From Kappaphycus alvarezii (Eukaryota > Rhodophyta > Florideophyceae > Gigartinales > Solieriaceae): a stretch of 64,000 nt of DNA. Under the pieces are notes generated by a model. That model saw only the letters and a program-made list of their open reading frames with translations. It searched no databases and had not been told where the DNA came from. Of the stretch, positions 43,294-53,640 are shown piece after piece (positions within the stretch are counted from its first letter, which is position 1; each line of letters begins with the position of its first letter). The translations under genes were made by a program, and so were the position numbers. The stretch covers positions 310,001 to 374,000 of the forward strand of contig NADL03000050.1 of assembly GCA_002205965.3 (NCBI GenBank). Direction: 5' to 3'.

Positions 43294-44024
43294 GCGTGCG
43301 AAGCTCCCGGGCCTCCAGACTAGTAAGCTTGGACGGCGCCGTTCATGACCTGTGCATATGTTTCGACCAAGCAGCCGCGGAACGTCGTGAGTATATGCGC
43401 CATGACAGGGGTGTAAGGGGAAAGGTTTGGGTGTTTTACTCTTGGAAGATATATCCGATCTATCCATGGCTTTCCAGACAACCACAATCGACGACTCAAA
43501 AAGGGCATACCAACACAGTAATGGGGTGTAAGTGGTGTAAATATGTGCCAGGGAGGAGAACCCTTGTAACGGGAGTTCCAGAGGGTTGAGGGTGTCCAGC
43601 TGAGTTACGGGGCCCTTCGGGGATTCGGGGGTTGGCACCAGTGGGGCGGGGACGTCTTGCAGTTGGACAGCTGCGGCTGTATGTTCCTCTGAAAGGCCAT
43701 CGGGGGTAAGATCCGAGCGCGTCGCACGAGCGTGGTGTGCAGTTGTGGCACTTCGTGCCGTAATTGGGTCTCGTGGAGGGTTTGTAGAGTATTGCTGCTG
43801 TGCGCACTGAGCATTTGGGGCACTGGGAGTAGGAGAACCTGTAGAGCCCTGTATGGCTGAGGTGATCGGCGAGGAAAACCTAACTCGTCCTGGGCTTCTC
43901 TCATCGCTACTGCGCAAATCTCGAGGACGGAGCTCCTCTGGCGAGTTCGAGTTTTCAAACGGTCAATTTCTTTCAGCCTTGCGTGGCTGGCATTCACGAA
44001 CGCCACCGGGCTCCCTGGAGTCAA
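43294..44024 (-). pseudogene. Element U, N-terminal region
   Basis: Minus-strand frames (43096-43917, 43496-43807, 43605-44024) lie upstream of the U RT and together encode a Pro/Ser/Thr-rich region with cysteine pairs (CPKC and CHNC in different frames). These may be relics of N-terminal zinc fingers typical of RLE-type elements. They pass through an SR1 insertion (43418-43522), so the long frame 43096-43917 is partly artefactual. No ATG is visible at the outer end (44022-44024 encodes TTG). Confidence 0.5.
43418..43522 (-). mobile_element. SR1 insertion, 105 bp
   Basis: A perfect 10-bp duplication, GGGGTGTAAG, flanks it at 43408-43417 and 43523-43532. In SR1 sense it starts ATTACTGTGTTGGTATGCCC, contains GATTGTGGTTGTCTGG and GATCGGATATATCTTCC, and ends GTAAAACACCCAAACCTTT then CCC. 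It is collinear with 33080-33224 but begins about 40 bp further in, a 5' truncation with a shared 3' end. Confidence 0.93.
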
Positions 44025-44040
44025 AACCTTATACTAAACC

Positions 44041-44128
44041 TGATACTGTAAATGTCACTCTTGGTGACATTTGCTGATACTGTAAATGTCACTTGTAATT
44101 GTCACTCTTGGTGACATTTACAGTATCA
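44041..44128. repeat. Inverted repeat / long hairpin
   Basis: TGATACTGTAAATGTCAC at 44041-44058 is the exact reverse complement of 44111-44128. A second direct copy of the left arm lies at 44075-44092, and GTCACTCTTGGTGAC occurs twice (44054 and 44101). The whole can fold into alternative hairpins. It starts 17 bp outside the U N-terminal frame. It may be a foldback element or a structured end of U; no target duplication is seen. Confidence 0.85.
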
Positions 44129-44545
44129 GAAAGGGAGGTGTGATGTGCATACCGGCGTACAGGGTCGGCTTCCGAGGATTGGCATACAGTGCAGAACTGT
44201 AAGAAGTCCAATCGCTTACAGTAGTAGGGTGCTTTGGTTTAGGACCTCAGTGAGGTGGAAGACTGCCACCAGGACTTGACTTTAGCACTAAGGGTAAGGC
44301 ATAAGGGAACGTGGAAGCGGTACTTCAAGATATAAGGGCAGGTGGAAGCTTTACAGTCCTTCACAATCATGGCAGCGAGACTAGATCTGGCGATTGCCAG
44401 CACATTAGAACATCGACCGACGAACGACTAAGCCAGCTTCTGTCTCTCGCCCACACGGTCATAACGCCGCAGTCGAACAGGCAACTACCCACTCCTGGCC
44501 GCTGCCCCTTTGTAAGGAGCCGAAACCTCGGATTCAGACAGTCTC
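44129..44545. other. No recognisable gene
   Basis: About 420 bases between the hairpin and the B2 LTR. A 79-codon plus frame at 44311-44550 runs into the LTR and matches nothing known. Confidence 0.5.
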
Positions 44546-45199
44546 TGTGAAATTTGAAAAATATTTTTAGAAGTATTGGAAAACTATTTAATTGGGGGGG
44601 GGGGATAAAAATTGTGGAACATTTTGGAACAATTTTTTATCAGAGGTCAACAATTTTTATTTATTGCGAATCATCGAAAATAATTTTATGTATTTTTTCA
44701 CCGGCCAAGTTTTATTGGCTTGACAATGATACGATATCTACGCTTCGGTAAAATTTACTGGATACCAACCCACATATCCACCACAGTAAATTAACCCCAC
44801 AGTTACAGTTTATACTGCATTATATGTGAAGCAATTTTTATGTCTGTCAGTTGGTTTTTAAATTATGCAGTTATAATTACTTGAATTATATTGCCAGCAA
44901 ATTATATTTAGATTATTGATCACCTGAAGAATTATTCTATACTTATTACTGGGCATGAATTTGATCTACAAAAACTGATGTACTGCTGGAATCATCTTTG
45001 TTGCTTTATACGCTGATCTGCGTTATAAATAATCTTAAGACGTTAGAAAATTTGGCAGGCCTCGGGCCATCGAACTATCCCGTCGATCAACAAATATTGG
45101 TTTCTCTTTATTATTTATTCTCAATTCTATTCAGGTAATTAATTACTCATTTATTTCGAATTATCTATTTTGATCTAGGAATATCATTTAATTTTTACA
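44546..45199 (+). repeat. 5' LTR of copia element B2
   Basis: Bounded TGTGAAA ... TTTTTACA. It is 654 bp instead of about 561 because of an SR1-bearing insertion at about 44716-44805. It otherwise follows 48824-49362 and, inverted, 3028-3588 and 61057-61623. A G11 run at 44588 is not in the other LTRs. Just inside, TGGGCCCAGATC at 45204-45215 could be a primer-binding site, but I could not match it to a tRNA. Confidence 0.9.
44716..44805 (+). mobile_element. SR1-bearing insertion in B2 5' LTR
   Basis: The other B LTRs read straight from a CACTGG..C block into TATACTGCATTAC; here about 90 bp intervene. The insert contains GATATCTACGCTTCGG, TACCAACCCACATATCC and AGTAAATTAACCCCAC, closely matching 38859-38932. 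The flanks CAAGTTTTAT and ACAGTTTAT are an approximate duplication. Its absence from LTR 48824-49362 of the same element shows it arrived after B2 integrated. Confidence 0.8.
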
Positions 45200-48100
45200 G
45201 TTATGGGCCCAGATCACCCCAAACTTCCTTAAAGGCCGAATATTCATGGGATTTCAGAACGGCTCCTTGGACGGATGGTAAAGGATCTCAAGAAAAAAGA
45301 TTTGATGCTGTACAAAAATGGAAATTTGTCCATATTATTACCAGCATCTAATTCTAGTAAGGTTCCGAAAACTGTACAAGGTCTTGTTTAACAATCATAT
45401 TTGTAATGGACGAGCTCTTGATATCTATAAAAAAATTCCAGATACAGAAATTAAATCTGAAATGGTGCATTGGCGATTGCCAACGCTATTCATAAGCTGG
45501 ATCCTCTACCATATTATCTCATACATTTCAAAAATTCCTGGATCTTTGCCGACTACTCGTGGTGATATGACTTTCAAAAATTTTGAATCACGGTTTGATG
45601 CCATATCGTCCGATTTCATTCATTTACTGGCACTTCGAAATTACCTGAAGCACTGATATCATTTCTACTCCTCGCTAACTCGAAATTGATTCAAAACAAC
45701 GAGTATCTATTTTGGCTGCTGTATCTCCGCAGCACAATGAAGAAGCCGATATGGAAAAAGGAAATTCTTAGAATTTTTCAAATATCCCGAAAATTATCTA
45801 TTATTTGTGCATTCCATAAACTGAAAAAAAGTACCACAAGATAATGGGAATTCGCAAAAATATGTTTCTTGAAATCAACTAAATATTTTCATACGGAGAA
45901 AAGAAAAACCTCAAGGAAAAACCTAAGCATATACTACCAACCCCTGAAGAATTCGCTGCACTGAAGACAAAATCAACTTGTGACCGATGTGATGAAATTG
46001 GAAATTGGGATTATGAAAACGATAAATGGAAGGGTACTACATATTTAAATGTCATCACCAAAAATGGAAAATCCGGAAAATATTAATAGCAATATGCCTG
46101 GTCCTGTAACATTTCATATGGTTAATACTGTGCATGATTCTCCATCAGCGAATTTTACCCAGGTCCGTTACTTGATGATGGATCACCGTATAGTAAAATG
46201 GGAATTGTTGAGCTACGAGCACTTTCAATATTTATTTTACCCGAATGGAATTGAAATCTGGATGATCTCCCGAGTCTATCAAAGAAACTCCCTTCTGGTA
46301 ATATGAAAATGGAACTCATTCAAGCAAAAAAGAAAAATTATCGCTCGAATTTCTTCAGCTATTCCAGATAATGGTAATTATGTCAGAATAAGACATCTTG
46401 TAATTAGTTGATCATCACAATGTATTATCGAAAGAAATGTTACAAAAAATTCAAATATTACCCACATGGGCGGGAAACCGCATAAAGTTCAATTCCGCAA
46501 ATGATTCAACCGATTCAATAAAATTGTGGATCATGGATTCATTGTTATGTTTCCGGAAATATATATACAAACCTCCAACAGTATGAAATTCCTTTCTATC
46601 ACAATATTCAACAATATCAGTACAACAAAAAATTTATCTTGGGCGAAAAAAAAGAAATTATTAATAGGGTCCACGAACATGTATGTGGTCACTCAAAATA
46701 TATGATATGAAATTATTATTACAAAGAAATTTTATCTGGGACGGTGAATGCAAAAAATATTTATCAAACATAGTTGAACTCATGCAAAATTTGCGATATA
46801 ACGAAAAATCATCTCATCCTCGGCAGTATCTTTAAGTTCTCTACCTCGCGGATTTAACAAATTGGTGGGTGTGGATCACTTTTTTTTGTGGAATTTTGGA
46901 TAATTTTCACATCATAGACTCAGTTACCAAGATACTCTACTGCTGCTATTGTGCCCTACTTGAAAGTGGAAAAATGAATTAATTCTTTTGAAACTCTCCG
47001 GTTAACACCTTTTGCGACCGTAATAATATAATGGGAATCAGGCGTCTGACAATGATATTTTAAAAATATCTAGAGAAATAGGGATTTTGTTTTTTTTGTG
47101 TCCTATGGTTCTCGCGCGCCCAATAAAAGTTCTATTGAATCGAAACACAAATAATAATAGATATATAATTACGTTTAAAATTATCCGAACACTTGGATAT
47201 GATACTTTTCGCGTTGCTCGAATGTTTCAATATCGAGTGATTTTATATGGAAACGATGTTTCTCTTCATAGGAGTCGCCACTAGTCCACCAGACCCATCG
47301 ATAATACTGGTCCTCAAATTATATCTTATGATTTAAAAAGGGCTCATGATGAGTTATTTACCATATGCCAAGAATAAATTAAATCTTATCCTGAAATCGA
47401 AGTCTGTGTTCCGATATTCCAATTAGTGTTGGCGATATGTGGAAAGTTTTATTCATACGCCAAACTGAAAAGAGGATCGTGGTTATCTCCAAAATAAGTC
47501 TTAAAATTAAGACTTATTTTGGACGACAAAATGTCTTATTGTTACAGTTCCTGGATCTAATGGAAGATTTATTAATGTAGCAATTGAAGACGTTCGTCAC
47601 TCAGTCTTGTCAAATAAACTTGCGTACCTAACTCAAAAAGCGAATGATTTTGGACGACTCCAGTGGTAATTCTTTTGATGAAATTTCAGAAAATTGTGAA
47701 CAATTAGTACTCATGAAACCAGAATTTATGTGAGAGCAATATTCAAAACATTTTGATGACTATGATTTAATCAAACTGAGCCAGAAAATGATGAAATATT
47801 TTCATCTAAAAATGTATTATCTCTTGACATGCATTGATTGAAACCGGAATAGCTCTCTTAAGCCTGAATGTTTAATTCACATTCCATTGAAAGAAAATGT
47901 TGCAGTTGATGCTCATGAATTGAGTCATTACCTGGAACAGAATTGAATCTTCGGAAAAACAATATTGGATATTTATTATAGAGGTTTGGATCTAAAGAGT
48001 TTTTACTTCATCAAGCATCGGTACTTCCATCTTAGATTATTTCAAATGAACACAGCACAGAAGAAAGACATTTTCTAAGAATCTACTCAAAAATTCATGT

Positions 48101-48808
48101 ATCAAAAACTCCTCGGACTCAAATGTAATATCCGGTCACATTTTATACAGATTAAAATTCTAGATGATGGAAAATATTATTGCAGGCACGGATTGCTACG
48201 CATGGAAATGAGGACAAGAAAAAAAAATATAGAGACAGATTCCTAATGTTCCTCCCCAATGGCAATTAGAATGATTATATCCATTGCTACAATTTTAAAA
48301 GGGATTTTGTCAAAGGGATGCCAAATCAGCATTTTACAAAATTGCATCAGCACTACGACATGTTTATGCAAGACCTCCTCGAGAATTCACGAAATATAAT
48401 TTTATTGGTCTAGTTAAGCGATTGATAAATGTCAGTTACATTCGGATAATAGTTTTGTTGAACATGGTTTAAAATCGGTAGTTTATATCCTCAACTATTT
48501 TTATGTTTTCTAAAACGTCATTATTACAGCCTGTAGTGAAGTTTGGTTGATGATGTTTTTTATTACTGGACCGAAAAAAATTTTGGTCGACATTTATTCA
48601 AGAATTTAGGAAATTTTACAAGCTTGGTACAATCGTACATACTTCTGGATCTTTTAATTTCAATTGAGTTAAAACTAAAAAATTGATGCATATATGGTAT
48701 CCAAAAACTACTTTCAGTTGAGGTATTTGTATTCATGGATATAAACAAAAAAAATTACCTCGTGATTCATTTCAGTCAACAGGATATTAATATATTTATT
48801 CATAGTTT
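45200..48808 (+). pseudogene. Copia-type gag-pol remnant B2
   Basis: It is collinear with B1 but in plus orientation. At 45310-45660 is a gag-like frame (112 codons, WKFVHIITSI-type context). The zinc-knuckle relic CDRCDEIGNWDYEND lies near 45980-46020, where the expected histidine and last cysteine are changed. A protease to integrase region follows at about 46450-47000, and an integrase end near 47100-47270 with RVARMFQYRVILYGND (B1: RVARMFQISNEIYGND). RT/RNase H debris runs to 48800. Stops occur every few codons and the base composition is very AT-rich. It is certainly inactive. Confidence 0.78.
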
Positions 48809-48823
48809 TCAAAGGGGTAGTGG
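48809..48823 (+). other. Polypurine tract of B2
   Basis: CAAAGGGGTAGTGG directly precedes the 3' LTR start TGTGAAA at 48824, as in B1. Confidence 0.85.
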
Positions 48824-49362
48824 TGTGAAATTTGGAAAATATTTTTACAAGTATTTGAACACTATTTAATTGGTTTTCCTTATCGAATATAGTGATGAAA
48901 AGTTTAGAGCAGATGATGAAAAATTGTGGAGACTATTTATTTATTCAGAGGTCAACAGTTTTTATTTATTTGGAATCATCGAAAAACATTTCATCTATTT
49001 TTTCACTGGCCTATTTTTATACTGCATTACATGTGAATCAATTCTTATTTCAGTTGCAGAGTTTTTGTATTATGCAGTTATAATTCCTGGAATTACATTG
49101 CCAGCAAACTATTTTTTAGGATTACTGATCACTGAAGAATTATCTATTCTTAATACTGGGCATGAATTTGGTCTACAAAAACTAATGTACTGCTGGAATC
49201 ATCTTTGTTGCTTTTTACTCTGATCTGCGGTATAAATGGTCTTAGGCGGTTAGAAAATTCTAGCAGGCCTCGAGCCATCGAGCTGTTTCCGTCGAGCAAT
49301 AAATATAGGGTTTCTTTTTTATTTTTTCTCAGTTCTATTCAGGTAATTTATTATTTATTTAT
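48824..49362 (+). repeat. 3' LTR of B2, truncated
   Basis: It is homologous to 44546-45170 but stops at about 49362, losing the last 40 bp or so that end in TTTTTACA in the other LTRs. Rep-1 begins at the break. No continuation of the LTR is found beyond Rep-1 at 60654, so this is a truncation rather than a clean insertion. Confidence 0.85.
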
Positions 49363-50250
49363 TTGGTCTGCAGGTTGTGATATCTTCTTCGACTCTTTCC
49401 GTCTTCCTGTGCAAGGAAAGGGGCCGAGTATTTTGACGTCCTGCTCGAGAATTGTGTCTGAAAACTAAATTAATATTAATGATTGCAGTTGAAGATGTAC
49501 TGCTCTCAATACTTACTGTATTTACAATTCAATCTAATTTCTTTCTTCAGGTCTCTTCAGAGCGGGATGTATCTTCAAAACTAATATTAACGGTAAAATT
49601 AGAATATATTCTCACATATTTAAGTTATTGCCTTAAATTAAATTTTTCATTCTACCCTTCTGCACTGGATATTTTATTAGAACTTTAAGGGCCCCAAAAT
49701 GATCAGTTTCATTCGGAGGTAAATTCATACATTTTCTAGATACTAGATACAGATGTTACTTAAAAATTAAAGGTATTCATGAGCTTAAATATATAATTGT
49801 AAGTGCCAAGTGTTCCGATCTATATACCTCCCTTACGGTTCATACATTTCTGAAAATAAGAGGTTTAAATATCTCTGCAATGATATTAATGTACCGTATA
49901 CCGAGAATAAGAAAGGATTCTAGAAAATCGCTCAGAGTTGGGTAAGAACGGAACATTTATTTGCTGACCAGACATTCAGTTTTATTTTATTTACCTCCAA
50001 GTGCTCTGTAATTGTAAAAAACATGAATTGGTTACAAGTCTTCTAATTTGGGGTACGCAATACGTGTTGCTCCCCAAAACCACTATTTCCAAAACTTTAG
50101 TATCTAACGGTGATTATAGCCAATTTCGTTATGGGTGTATTTTTTACTTTTTAATAAACTAGGACATTAATTCTGCATCTCAAATCTCTGTTCTGTATCG
50201 AAGATCTCATTGGGTGTTTTTCGTCTTCAGTTCCGATTCAATGGCTACTA
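49363..50250 (+). repeat. Rep-1, left part (copy 2)
   Basis: This is uninterrupted where copy 1 is split by element Y, and so gives the original order: the 18456-18597 block followed directly by the 20760-21488 block. It ends at GGCTACTA, where the TIR element starts. It resumes at 59390. No coding potential recognised. Confidence 0.85.
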
Positions 50251-50319
50251 GTGTCTATTCGACAAGTTCAATGTCATCAATTGATTACATTGTTGTAATC
50301 AATTGATGACATGGGTATT

Positions 50320-50610
50320 TGCACAATTTTCTCAAAAATACTGCAGTTACTTTTACGCATCTTTGTGCATCAGCCTGTCTATCGACCCCAACGCCAGTCC
50401 TGCTGCGGATGTCTTCGACGCTCCATAGATGTCTTGCTACCAGGCGCTGTACGGAATTGCTCTCACCGACGCCGGGGCTCGAGGACAGGGTGTCGGGCGG
50501 CTTTGGAGAGGTCTGCGACAAACAACTGTGTTTGCGAGTCTTGCAATATGCACAGCGCAGTGCGTGGTCTCCTTACTAATCCATGAGTGCCGTGCATCTC
50601 ACCTTGTGGC
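50320..50610 (+). pseudogene. Family V RT-thumb fragment
   Basis: Plus-strand frames give HLCASACLS (V1: HRICASACLL) and, after a frameshift, CYQALYGIALTDAGARGQG (V1: YEKLHGIALTNRAWDQV). It is a short, frameshifted piece, starting only about 70 bp inside the left end of the TIR element. Confidence 0.65.
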
Positions 50611-51848
50611 ATTTTAAAGCGGGAGGAAACAGTGGTGCCCTGAAATAGAACTGCAACCAGGTTTTATAATTGCGGTCGAGATATAGGTGCACAGGCCTGC
50701 AGCCGGTTGGCATGAAAGACAGTCCTTGCAACCATCCACTGACAACGAGGCTCTGATTGCCACGGTCCTCTCATCCCCCTTTGCCATGGCGGTAAAAGGC
50801 CTTTTCCTCAACTGGGCGAGCTAGTTGCCCTTGCCCAAAGCGCTGCGTTGAGTCTATAGCCGTGGACTGGACAACCTTCTTGGGTACCAATTGTGTCTCC
50901 CACTCATCATGTGCCCGGACTGCGGATATGTAAGATTACAAAGTAGTGTTCGATAGCACAGGGAGGAGGGTGGAGCACAAGGCATGCGTGAGTTATATGG
51001 TGAAAAGGAAGGCAGCCGCCGCAGTCAGCCTAGCGGAGCGGAGCCGATTCCAAATGTTGGCTTGCGGGCCCCAAAGGGCGCAAGAAGAAGTTCCCAAAAA
51101 GTTTCGGCGTCCTGAACACGCCTACCAACCCCCGCATTGTGTATTCAACAGCGGTGTAGAATTCCGTAGCTCCCTTGAGAGTGGAATTAGGGATAACTAC
51201 ACGTAAGAGGTAGTTGATTCGACGTACACCAAAGCAGGTCCATCCTCCAGGGTTAACAGGGATATGAGTAGAGGCAGTAACAAAGTGACTGCGTTATGAG
51301 CTCGCTCCGTGATTAGTTCTGACCAGATGGAGCGCGAAGCACTTTTGTCCCACCGTCATAGTTCTGCCGAAGCTTATGTTGTTATAAAACCGGCCCTTCC
51401 CGCGAATTCACTTTCCTCTCATCCCAAGATGCATAAATGACCTCTACCGTTTCAAATAGATTTCGTACCTTCTTTTTTTTAAAAAAAAGAAACTCAAAGG
51501 GGCTCTCCCCTTTGAATCCAAATGCAGTTCCTATATTCTGTCGAGCAGAATTTTTTCGAATTTGCGCAATTTACAATCACAACATGTCCTCACATAATTT
51601 TATTTTCTCAAGGCCATGGAAAGGATCAAATCATGTCCTATATAAAGCGTTACCGAAAAGTCATCTATGCACCACCCTACCGTCAACAACCACATCAACT
51701 CACCGGAACAACCCCCTCCCTTTCGCCATCAACATGACCCTCCTCCGCCCTTCTCTTACCATCCATAATCAACGAGGGCCCCGCGTCCCATTAACGGTTT
51801 AGCATTAATGGAAAACGGCCAACTGACTACGACGAGTGCTCCAGGAGG
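50611..51848. other. Unassigned region inside the TIR element
   Basis: The minus-strand frame 50614-50811 and others to 51300 have a cysteine-bearing, GC-rich character like the C-terminal parts of non-LTR elements, but no motif is clear enough to assign. From 51380 onward the character changes: GTTATAAAA at 51380 and CTATATAAA at 51640 are TATA-like, followed by a short ATG frame at 51667 (MHHPTVNNHIN and onward, 34 codons). Confidence 0.4.
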
Positions 51849-52034
51849 ATGGGTCGGGAGCGTGTTTGGGAGTGGGCTCGTCGACATTTCTTTGAAAAGG
51901 CGGAGGAGTCAGAGGATATCGAGGTGGACACGGAGGGACCTTATGATGAGGAAGCCGGGGTAGATCCGTGGGAGGTGATTGTGTACAGCAGTGAGGAAGG
52001 TGTGGTAGGGGGCGAAGGCAGAGTGAGGGAGTGA
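51849..52034 (+). CDS. Unrecognised acidic ORF
   Basis: A 61-codon frame begins with an ATG (MGRERVWEWARRHFFEKAEE) and becomes strongly acidic (EESEDIEVDTEGPYDEEAG). In another register just downstream (52040-52110) the acidic character continues (SDGEEGEDCMEGLEDLDISE), suggesting a longer acidic protein broken by a frameshift or an intron. No family recognised. It lies in the part of the TIR element that is neither copia nor RT, so it could be cargo, or a host exon carried inside. Confidence 0.35.
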   Translation: MGRERVWEWARRHFFEKAEESEDIEVDTEGPYDEEAGVDPWEVIVYSSEEGVVGGEGRVRE

Positions 52035-52299
52035 TTATTATCTCTTACACTTCGGATGGAGAGGAGGGTGAAGATTGCATGGAAGGGTTGGAGGATCTTG
52101 ATATTTCCGAAGAAGGCTATTTATCATTCTGAGCCGTTCGAGGGAATTTGTGGGGATTGTATTGGGAGTATGGATATTTTAAAGGAATTGCTCAGTTCGG
52201 ACTTGAGGATAACAACTGTGAGGAGGCAATATAGATATTTATCTCGGAAGTATCTCTTCGCTAGTCTCTATAGTCCACATGATTCGTTTTAGTGCATTT

Positions 52300-52650
52300 T
52301 ATGGTTTTTAGTATGTTTATTTGAGACTTTAGGGTTAGCCAAAAAGTCTACATGAGCTAAGTAAAATGCATCCTCTTTTGGAGGTGAAGCAAGTTGGCAG
52401 AAAACTTCAAGTCAAGTCCCGAATAGTAGGAAGTTGAGACTCAACTTCAGACCCAGGAAACATTTTTCCTACGCTTTTCACAGAGCATCAGTAGTAGACG
52501 CTGCCCCTTCTATACTTGCTTGTAGCCCTCTCAACTTTCTTCCTTATTCAACCCTTTTTCTTCGTTCAGCTATACCACGGTAGCACTTTTGTCGCTTGCA
52601 ACACCTCCTTCTTGGGTAGTTAGTTCTGAGTATCTTTTTTCCAGATGATT
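52300..52650. other. No recognisable gene
   Basis: About 350 bases of mixed composition, with no frame or repeat that I can assign. Confidence 0.5.
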
Positions 52651-53194
52651 TACACCTATCAGCTCATATAGGAAGGGCTGATGACCAGGTAGGGGCGGGA
52701 TGGTTGGCCACCAGCCGGCACACTTATCAATGTGAGGTCTAAACCCAAATTGCGCACCTCCAGGGAGAAGAGGAACTGTAGTGCCTTTTGAATGGCTTCA
52801 TGGTTGTCAACTACAATACATTTAATCGTCACGTACACAGATGTAGGAGTACAGATGAAGGAGTAGGGAAGGCCCGCCTGTGGTGGTGCCCACATTTTCC
52901 AGGAGGATGTTGAGTTCCTGCGTCACTTCTTGCAGCGTCACTTCTTGCAAGCGTCACTTCTGCAGCACAAGGGAGAATTAAAGAGGACCCAGCGGATCCC
53001 CCTGCTGCACGCCTGCCACGGTCCGTATCATATCATCCCCACACCACAGCTGACCCCAGTTTACCGCGTACGTGTATTAGACCCAAGAGAAGAGCTACGA
53101 GAATCTCTGTTCGACCCCGTCAAAATCGCACTGCGGCTGACCAAGTCAAAAGCGTTTTGAAGGTCATCCGTCAACAGTTCATACTCGCCGATTC
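52651..53194 (-). pseudogene. Non-LTR RT remnant, split by copia C
   Basis: Minus strand: GEYELLTDDLQNAFDLVSRSA immediately beside the copia C boundary, quoted as GEYELLTDD and LQNAFDLVSRSA. A frameshift follows, then MIRTVAGVQQGDPLGPL near 52980-53030, then a region past the active site (52659-52895: IKCIVVDNHEAIQKALQF, LGLDL). The Y.DD box is degraded. The sequence just outside the other copia boundary (58756-58840) encodes STRSMVNR on the minus strand, the segment expected immediately upstream of GEYELL, so copia C inserted within this RT. It is related to U and X. Confidence 0.8.
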
Positions 53195-53640
53195 TGTCGA
53201 ATAACCTCGACGTAAGAATCTCGCGGGGAGGCGGATGTGTCCGCAGTCCAATGCGATTTCTTAAACCTCGACCGCCTTCGCCGTCCCTTCGAGAGAGAGG
53301 CGGTTGGATTCGCGGTGTAAGACTTGACCCGCTAGATGCGGCGCGTAGTGACGACTTCTGTTCAGATTCCTCTTTTTTCAAATTGATCGATAATCTTTTA
53401 CTGTGAATGTTGTTGTCGAGATACTTATCACTATTCGCCTCTATTTCGAGTCTGGCGTGTGCGTCCCTCCTTGATTCATTGTGATATTAATCTCTCAGAT
53501 GATTCCCTCCGTGAGTTAGTGAGATAATTACTCACTCTCACTCTCACTTTCCAGGTAATCATTACAAACTTGGAGCATCCAGTATCAAGTCAAATATCCC
53601 TGTCACTAAACAGTAAATAAGTATATGTTAGTCAAAGACA
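53195..53640 (-). repeat. 3' LTR of copia C
   Basis: A 446-bp LTR, TGTCGAATAA ... GTCAAAGACA on the plus strand, differing from 58307-58755 by scattered single bases and small indels. It is flanked outside by GATTC (53190-53194). Confidence 0.95.

Noticed and set aside
43096-43917. 273-codon minus-strand frame as a single protein
   Set aside because: It reads through at least one SR1 insertion bounded by a 10-bp duplication, so its middle is not ancestral coding sequence.
44588-44598. G11 run as a regulatory quadruplex
   Set aside because: It is a single homopolymer present in only one of the copia B LTRs; most simply a slippage product.
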